Assembly (NCBI RefSeq): GCF_003143935.1
Contig: NZ_QFRX01000001.1
Span: 3,632,162 to 3,696,161, forward strand
Direction: 5' to 3'
Origin: Streptomyces sp. Act143
Lineage (GTDB): Bacteria > Actinomycetota > Actinomycetes > Streptomycetales > Streptomycetaceae
Length of the DNA: 64,000 bases
A program made the translations under genes and the position numbers. A model generated the notes under the pieces. It did not search any database. It saw only the letters and a list, made by a program, of their open reading frames with translations, and was not told the DNA's origin. Shown here in pieces: positions 59,198 to 64,000 of this stretch (position 1 is its first letter; every line of letters begins with the position of its first letter).

Positions 59198-59316
59198 AGT
59201 GACTACTGACTAGTGGCTACTGGCAACCGACAAAGACCTGTTGGGGCCCCTGGTGGTCAGTAGCGGGCTGTTCTACTGGCTAGTGGCAAGTGGTCACTAG
59301 CCAGTAGCCAGTAGCT
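59198..59316 (-). repeat. Tandem 7-bp repeats next to traB, candidate clt
   Basis: Four contiguous heptamers at 59198-59225 (AGTGACT, ACTGACT, AGTGGCT, ACTGGCA) and six at 59275-59316 (ACTGGCT, AGTGGCA, AGTGGTC, ACTAGCC, AGTAGCC, AGTAGCT) follow the consensus A-S-T-R-G-C-N. They flank 49 bases with a GGGGCCCC palindrome. The block starts 12 bases past the traB stop. Streptomyces TraB proteins bind short tandem repeats at a clt locus near traB to pump double-stranded DNA. Confidence 0.7.
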
Positions 59317-59328
59317 GTGTGTGAGCGT

Positions 59329-61464
59329 TCAGGCGTGGTCGGGGTGGACGTAGACCGAATGCGGTCCGTTGTCCCGGTAGACCAGCTCCCCACGCTCCGC
59401 GGCGGCCTTGAGCGCATCCCGCACTGCCTGCCGGCTGCGGCCGACCAGGTCGGCGACCGCGGACGGTTTCATCCCCGCCGCCCCGGCGTCGGCGATCGCT
59501 GTGATCGCGTCCGCCAGCCAGTCCGGCCCGCCCTCGCGCCCCGCCGGATTCGACTCGGTCGGACTGTCGCCGTCGTCGTCACGCAGCGCGGACAGGTTCA
59601 GCCCCGGCCGGGGCGAGCGCGGCCGGTCCGGTTCGGGGCGGGTGGTGCCGGGTTCGGGGGTGGTGCCGAACTCTGCGTCGATCTGCTGCATGAACGCATC
59701 CGCCAGCCGGTCCGCCTCGGAGCGCCCATCCTGGCGCGGCTCGGGACGTTCGCGCAGGGCGGTCAGGTTCAGCCCCCGCCCCGGCTCGCCGCCCTCATGA
59801 GCCGCAGGGGCTGCGGGGGCGGGGTTGTGCATCCACTCGATGCGGTCCGCGTCCCAGCGGCGGGTGTACGCCTCGCCGGCCGCCTTCACCGACACCGCAT
59901 CGAGCACCGGGTGCCGTTCGGAGGTGGCGGCGACGATCTCGCGGATCTGACTCGGCAGGATGCGCCAGCACTTGAACAACCCCGCCGGGGATTCCGGTGT
60001 GCCCATGAACCCGGCGCCCTTGTACGGGGCCTGCTCGACCGTCAGGCCGCGGGTGCCGGGGAACAGCTTGCTCAGGTCCATGCCTTCCTTCTCGCCGCCG
60101 GTGAGGGCGACGCGGACCTTGGCCTCGCGGCGGATCATGAGGTTGCCGAGGACGGCGCCGGTGGCGCCCAGCGCGGTGAGCACGGTGCGTACGCCCATGG
60201 CGCGCAGGAGACGGATGACCTCCAGGATCTTCGCGGCCAGCTTCTTCAGTTCCCGGTCGGTGCTGACCAGGATCTCCGCGCCCTCGTCGACGACCAGCAT
60301 GATCTGCGGGATCGTCGGGCCGATGGGCAACAGGTCGGTGTCCTCCCTGGCCATCAGCGACTGATAGGCGATCTTGCGCTGTTTCCCGATCCGCAGCACC
60401 GCATCGAGCATGGTGTGCGCCTCATCCACCGTGCCCGCCAGCCAGTCAATGCCCGGCTTGAGCGGGCGCTCCCCTTCGGCGGGCTGGTGCTGGAGTGCGG
60501 GCAGCACCCAGGACAGGCCGGCGGAGCCGGCGTTGAGGTCGATGACGAAGGTGAGCGCATCGGTGGCGCGGGCGAACCCCGCGAGGATGTTGTGGACCAT
60601 GTTGGTCTTGCCTGACCCGGTCGGACCGACCACCAGCGCGCACTGTTCGCGCAGGTAGGTGAGGATCTGCTCCGCGTTGGAGCGGTAGCCCCAGGGGATA
60701 CCGGTCAGGACCGACAGAGGTGAGTAGTCGGCCGGGTAGTGGGTTTCCGTCTCCAGCACGTTGACGGTGGCCACGTCGATCAGCGTGCGGCCCTGATGGA
60801 TGCCGGGCCCGGCGGTGGCCGTGCAGCCGTGCGGCAGATGCGCATCCGACGACAGTCCCTCCGCACGGGCGGCGATCTTGCCGTACGTCGTCCCGCCCGG
60901 CAGTTCCGCGTCGATCGTGAACCCGGTCCCCGTCGCCCAGTGCTCGACGGCGAGGACGCGCACGGTGATGCCGCACACCCGGCGGATGCGGTCCACCCAC
61001 TCCTCGGCGATCGCCCGCCGCTCCGCGGACAACTCCGCTGCCACCGCGCGCTCTTCGGCGTGGATGGCTTCTTCCTCGCGGGCTTCCTCGTACAGGTTCG
61101 TCGACCGGGTCGCGGTGCCGATGCCCACGCCGATGACGGCGAGGGAACCCAGCGCCTGGAAGGTGAGCGGACCGTTCGTCATGGCCCACGTCGTCCACCC
61201 GGCCCCGATCAACCAGGAAGAGGCACGGGCCGCGATCGTGCGGCCCGCGTTCCTGAGCCGGATGCCGGCGGCGGTGTGGCCGATGGCCCCGGCGGCGCCG
61301 ACGGCGAGGGCCCAGCCTGGGGGCATGCCGGTTGCGGCGCCGGTGGTGGCGACGGCGAACATGCCGGTGGTGGCGGACAGGGCGCCGGTCACGGGTCCGT
61401 GACCGGCCGTCCAGTCCCACACCGGACCCGACATCATCGTGGTGGTCGTGTCGGTGTTGGTCAT
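59329..61464 (-). CDS. traB: TraB/FtsK-like conjugative DNA translocase
   Basis: This 711-residue protein is the motor that moves double-stranded element DNA between mycelia. Two or three N-terminal membrane segments (about 30-115), a coiled-coil linker, and the FtsK-type ATPase with Walker A GPTGSGKT (280-287) and Walker B MLVVDEGAE (389-397). The C-terminal 65 residues form a winged helix (SAVADLVGRSRQAVRDALKA) that in TraB proteins reads specific short repeats. The stop is 12 bases from a tandem heptamer array. Spaced 2 bases after the preceding gene. Confidence 0.9.
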   Translation of the reverse strand: MTNTDTTTTMMSGPVWDWTAGHGPVTGALSATTGMFAVATTGAATGMPPGWALAVGAAGAIGHTAAGIRLRNAGRTIAARASSWLIGAGWTTWAMTNGPLTFQALGSLAVIGVGIGTATRSTNLYEEAREEEAIHAEERAVAAELSAERRAIAEEWVDRIRRVCGITVRVLAVEHWATGTGFTIDAELPGGTTYGKIAARAEGLSSDAHLPHGCTATAGPGIHQGRTLIDVATVNVLETETHYPADYSPLSVLTGIPWGYRSNAEQILTYLREQCALVVGPTGSGKTNMVHNILAGFARATDALTFVIDLNAGSAGLSWVLPALQHQPAEGERPLKPGIDWLAGTVDEAHTMLDAVLRIGKQRKIAYQSLMAREDTDLLPIGPTIPQIMLVVDEGAEILVSTDRELKKLAAKILEVIRLLRAMGVRTVLTALGATGAVLGNLMIRREAKVRVALTGGEKEGMDLSKLFPGTRGLTVEQAPYKGAGFMGTPESPAGLFKCWRILPSQIREIVAATSERHPVLDAVSVKAAGEAYTRRWDADRIEWMHNPAPAAPAAHEGGEPGRGLNLTALRERPEPRQDGRSEADRLADAFMQQIDAEFGTTPEPGTTRPEPDRPRSPRPGLNLSALRDDDGDSPTESNPAGREGGPDWLADAITAIADAGAAGMKPSAVADLVGRSRQAVRDALKAAAERGELVYRDNGPHSVYVHPDHA

Positions 61465-61466
61465 GA

Positions 61467-63035
61467 TCAGACGTTCCAGCCCTTCTCTGCCTCGCTGCCG
61501 TTGCGGGGGCTCTCGTGGCGGGCGATGTCCTGCTCGTGCACGTTGCGGAACAGCGGCACCAGCGTCTCGGCCGCGTCCACGCCGTTCAGGAGCTGCTGGT
61601 GGATGTCGTCGAACGCGCCGGCCACGTCCTTCTCGAAGGCGAACTCCTCATCGGAGCGTTCGGCCAGGATGCGGAAGGTGTTGGCGACCGACAGCAGCGC
61701 GGTGGGCAGGTTCTCGATCATCGTGAGAACTTCCATGTTGCCGTCCGGCTCGTAGGAGCGGGCGGCGTTCTCCATCTCGGCCGCGGCCTCTTCGAACTTG
61801 AAACCAGACACGTTGACGACCTCCTGAGCAGACGTGGGAGCGGTGGGGATGATCCGGGCGGGACGCGCGACGCGGTCCCCGATCTCGTTCAGGTCGCGGT
61901 CGGCGGCGGCCTCTTCCTCGGCCCGCCGGGCGCGGATCGCACCATCGCGCTGGGCACGGTTGGCGTGGGCGGCGTCCATCAGGCGCCGGTACAAGCGGCG
62001 GCCCGGGTGCATCAGCCACCGCCAGCCGAGTCGACGCCCGATCGGCGTGGTCACGCACCCGAGCAGGCCGACCGCGCCAGCGGCGAGGGCGGCGAGTAGC
62101 CGGCGGCCCTGGAAGCGCGCTGCCGAACGCAGCAGACCCCAGCGGGCGCGGCGGCGTGCGGGTGCCTTGCGGACCGCGGCCCGCCGGTCGGCGACCTGCT
62201 GACCGTTGCGGCGATCGCGGGCGTCGCGGGCCCGGTTGATCAGGGCACGGGTGCCGGACGCGGTACGGCCAGCAGCCCACCCGGCCGCCCGACGCGCAAC
62301 GCCGCGGCCGGGGGTCTGTGCGGCTTGTTGGCGGGCGGCGGCGCGGGCGTCGCGGCGGGCGTCGGCGACCGAACGGCGCGCGGCGGTCTGCTGCTGGCGG
62401 GCGGCCGAACGGGTCGGCGTCTGCGCCCGGTTCGCCTGCCGCAGTGCCCGTACCTGTCCGAGGCGCCCGCCGCCGAAGCCTCCGCTCGTGCTGCGGGCCG
62501 CAGTGCGCGAGGCGCCGGTGCCACGACCGTTGGGGCGGGCGGCATGGCGCCCCGCACCGCGACCGGACGGCCGCAGGCCCGAAGTACCCGATCCCGTCCG
62601 GGACTTGAGGCCCACACGGCGGCCTCGCCCGCCCGCCCCCGTGCCCCCGGCGCCGCCGGCGCTGCGGCGGGATGCTGCGCCCACACTGCGCTGGGCCCCA
62701 CCGCGCGCCACACCGGCGCCGGTGGCGGTGGCGCGGCGTTCCTGGGCGGCACGGCGGTAGGCGCGGATGGCGGCGGCGGTGCCGAGGACGACGGCGCCGC
62801 CCCCGACCAAGGCCAGCGCAACCGGCCCGCCGCCCACCAGGGTCACGGTGCTGACCGCACTGATCGTGCTGTTCGTGCCGGTCAGGGTCAGCGGCAGCAC
62901 CGGGATACCACCCGGGGTCTGCGCCACCCCATCCGAAGCCGTGGAAGCAGCGGAGGCGGGTGTGGGGATGGCCGGTGGATCGGGGGGTGTGGTGGCAGCC
63001 GGGACGGCTACCAGTTCGGTGGTGGTGTCGGTCAT
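61467..63035 (-). CDS. Large Ala/Arg-rich membrane protein, spread type
   Basis: This 522-residue protein has a Thr/Ala/Pro N-terminus, a membrane segment (about 63-93), a roughly 230-residue very basic region rich in Arg, Ala and Gly, a second membrane segment (about 335-356, LLAALAAGAVGLLGCVTTPIG) and an acidic C-terminal domain (NVSGFKFEEAAAEMENAARS onward). AAGGAG precedes ATG 63035. The gene is coupled to traB (2-base gap). The basic region could bind DNA or cell-wall polymers; it probably acts with TraB in transfer or intramycelial spread. Confidence 0.7.
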   Translation of the reverse strand: MTDTTTELVAVPAATTPPDPPAIPTPASAASTASDGVAQTPGGIPVLPLTLTGTNSTISAVSTVTLVGGGPVALALVGGGAVVLGTAAAIRAYRRAAQERRATATGAGVARGGAQRSVGAASRRSAGGAGGTGAGGRGRRVGLKSRTGSGTSGLRPSGRGAGRHAARPNGRGTGASRTAARSTSGGFGGGRLGQVRALRQANRAQTPTRSAARQQQTAARRSVADARRDARAAARQQAAQTPGRGVARRAAGWAAGRTASGTRALINRARDARDRRNGQQVADRRAAVRKAPARRRARWGLLRSAARFQGRRLLAALAAGAVGLLGCVTTPIGRRLGWRWLMHPGRRLYRRLMDAAHANRAQRDGAIRARRAEEEAAADRDLNEIGDRVARPARIIPTAPTSAQEVVNVSGFKFEEAAAEMENAARSYEPDGNMEVLTMIENLPTALLSVANTFRILAERSDEEFAFEKDVAGAFDDIHQQLLNGVDAAETLVPLFRNVHEQDIARHESPRNGSEAEKGWNV

Positions 63036-63117
63036 GCTGAGTGCGCTCCTTTTGGAGAGCAGGGCCCGGACGCGATGCTTTGCACGGCCTGGCGTCCGGG
63101 CCACTGCACGATGCCGG

Positions 63118-63330
63118 TCAGAGCTGGTTGGGCTCCAGCTGGAGAAAGCCGACCGAGGCGCCCCGCAGGTGGGGGTCCTGCTCGGTCACGGACCGGTAGA
63201 TGGCCACGTAGGCGTCCTGCCGGGTGGAACCGGGCGGGGACGTGAAGGTGCCCTCCTGGGTCATGGAGAACTGACCCGGCTTCTCCAGGGTGAGCACGAA
63301 GTGATGCGTGCCCTGCCCCTGCGTCGTCAC
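63118..63330 (-). CDS. Small conserved element protein, 70 residues
   Basis: The sequence reads MTTQGQGTHHFVLTLEKPGQ followed by a beta-rich stretch (SMTQEGTFTSPPGSTRQDAY) and AIYRSVTEQDPHLRG. No membrane segment. I recall short proteins of this type beside tra genes in actinomycete elements, but the function is unknown. Confidence 0.65.
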   Translation of the reverse strand: MTTQGQGTHHFVLTLEKPGQFSMTQEGTFTSPPGSTRQDAYVAIYRSVTEQDPHLRGASVGFLQLEPNQL

Positions 63331-63348
63331 GGGTGCGATCTCCTCAGG

Positions 63349-63666
63349 TCAGCGGGTGTGGTGCGGGTGGGTGGCGGCGATCTCCTGCCAGCGCCGGGAC
63401 TCTGCGGCGTCGACGTTCGTCAGCCGAACGTGGAAGTCGCAGCCGGGCTGCGTACAGCGGTGCGTCGTTGCCTGAGCCGCGTCGGCCACGCGGAAGAGCA
63501 GGTCGCAGAAGGCGGACAGGCACGCGGCACCGCAGGCCATCACCAGCAGGACGGGCACGCCGTAGCCGGACAGCCGGGCCGCGATGGCGACCGCGAGGGC
63601 CGTGGACACGGCGATGATGCCCACCGCGAGCAGGCGGCGGCGGACGGCCGATGGGGTGTGGTTCAC
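63349..63666 (-). CDS. Small membrane protein with a zinc-finger-like tail
   Basis: This 105-residue protein has two membrane segments (about 12-32 and 37-60) and a C-terminal tail CTQPGCDFHVRL, then HPHH near the end, which fits a C-x4-C...H-x-H zinc site. It is placed with traB and the spread-type proteins. Function unknown; DNA or protein binding at the membrane is inferred. Confidence 0.65.
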   Translation of the reverse strand: MNHTPSAVRRRLLAVGIIAVSTALAVAIAARLSGYGVPVLLVMACGAACLSAFCDLLFRVADAAQATTHRCTQPGCDFHVRLTNVDAAESRRWQEIAATHPHHTR

Positions 63667-63811
63667 CGGGGAACTTCCCTTCCGGTCAACGGGGTTCGGT
63701 GGGTTGCTCAGCTCGCCGGGTCTGCGCGGCCGGGTCTGCGAAGGGTCCGCTCCCCAGGGCTCACCGGGTCTGCTTCACTGGTTGCGTCGACTGCTTTCCG
63801 GCAGTCGCAAC

Positions 63812-63844
63812 GAGGGCCAGCCCAATTCCCGTGGGCTGGCCCTC
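63812..63844. terminator. Perfect 13-bp hairpin
   Basis: GAGGGCCAGCCCA pairs with TGGGCTGGCCCTC over a 7-base loop. It lies just past the stop of the partial gene at the right edge, before the small membrane protein. A smaller dyad and three CCGGGTCTGC repeats (63716, 63730, 63764) lie between it and that gene. Confidence 0.8.
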
Positions 63845-63866
63845 ATTGATGTGTGCCGGACGGCTT

Positions 63867-64000
63867 CTACGGCTGTGTGTCCTCGGCTTCGACCAGGTCG
63901 GCGTACGCCTTGCGCACCCGCTCTTCCTTCGCGGAGAACCCCGCCGCGCGGTACGCGGCCAGGGCCTTGCGGTAGGACAGCGGCGGATTCTCCGAATGCC
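63867..64000 (-). CDS. C-terminal end of an unidentified protein
   Basis: The minus-strand frame is open from the window edge to a TAG at 63867-63869, giving the last 43 residues (ending VRKAYADLVEAEDTQP). The composition is that of a real high-GC coding frame. No family recognised from so short a piece. Confidence 0.6.
   Translation of the reverse strand, partial: HSENPPLSYRKALAAYRAAGFSAKEERVRKAYADLVEAEDTQP

Larger units (their letters stand above)
51345..64000. mobile_element. Integrated AICE-type conjugative element, left part
   Basis: The tRNA-anchored segment carries int, xis, a replication module (DUF3631 ATPase, primase-polymerase), SSB, a TraB/FtsK-type translocase and spread-type membrane proteins, the standard content of actinomycete integrative and conjugative elements such as pSAM2 and SLP1. 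Nearly all genes read toward the tRNA. S. coelicolor has an AICE at a tRNA-Arg in this same region (AICESco5349, from memory), so the site is probably a recurrent insertion point. The right end and any transcriptional regulator are outside the window. Confidence 0.9.

Noticed and set aside
59108..59328. CRISPR-like array at the traB end
   Set aside because: The units are 7 bases with no spacers; they are contiguous tandem repeats, not a repeat-spacer array, and no cas genes are present.
61467..63035. The Arg/Ala-rich frame as a GC-rich artefact
   Set aside because: Considered because of its composition, but it has a good ribosome-binding site, two membrane helices, a conserved-looking C-terminus and coupling to traB, so it was kept as a gene.

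Overview
The window is a high-GC actinobacterial chromosome segment, almost certainly Streptomyces. Four things support this: the Scy/FilP coiled-coil pair, NucS in place of MutS/MutL, a chitinase promoter with paired DasR-type direct repeats, and a gene order that I recall as running parallel to S. coelicolor from about SCO5397 down to about SCO5350. SCO numbers are from memory and were not searched.

Positions 1-51150 are conserved chromosomal core. They begin with the 3' part of scy, then filP, two tandem ATPase/permease exporter pairs (3817-7957), a small zinc-ribbon-like protein, a TTA-containing LLM oxidoreductase, nucS, a large ATPase with a membrane anchor and low-complexity tail, a STAS protein and hbd. 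Next come a TetR regulator divergent from a DrrAB-type exporter, a PduO-type cobalamin adenosyltransferase, a NarL-type two-component pair and chitinase C. The complete F1Fo ATP synthase operon (atpI-B-E-F-H-A-G-D-C) lies on the minus strand at 24018-31800. Upstream of it are a lipid-linked sugar-phosphate transferase, glyA, a phosphatase-like protein, a Sua5 family protein, prmC, prfA, rpmE, an LCP protein, a secreted trypsin-like protease, rho, thrB, thrC, hom, lysA, nrtL and a stand-alone receiver protein. Most of 23428-50582 is read from the minus strand.

A tRNA-Arg(CCG) gene at 51312-51383 is the boundary of an integrated actinomycete integrative and conjugative element (AICE) that fills the rest of the window and runs off its right edge. 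From the tRNA outward, all on the minus strand, it carries integrase and xis, then a DUF3631 ATPase, a small Cys/His protein and a primase-polymerase. Next are a PAPS-reductase-like protein with a cytosine-5 DNA methyltransferase, then SSB, a small membrane protein, a TraB/FtsK-type DNA translocase, a large Arg/Ala-rich membrane protein and small spread-type proteins. Many of these genes overlap by ATGA or GTGA and look translationally coupled.

The most interesting signals are in the element. (1) The methyltransferase plus PAPS-reductase-like pair is bracketed by two 62-bp direct repeats (60/62 identical), each containing a 13-bp hairpin, so it looks like an exchangeable DNA-modification cassette. 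(2) Immediately 3' of traB are four plus six tandem 7-bp units, a strong candidate for the cis-acting transfer locus recognised by the TraB winged helix. (3) A cluster of inverted TTGCGG-type repeats spans the 3' end of the DUF3631 gene and the xis upstream region; it is a candidate replication or regulatory site, and its coding part produces a Ser-Ala-Thr repeat. In the core, a low-molecular-weight phosphatase homologue has serine in place of the catalytic cysteine.
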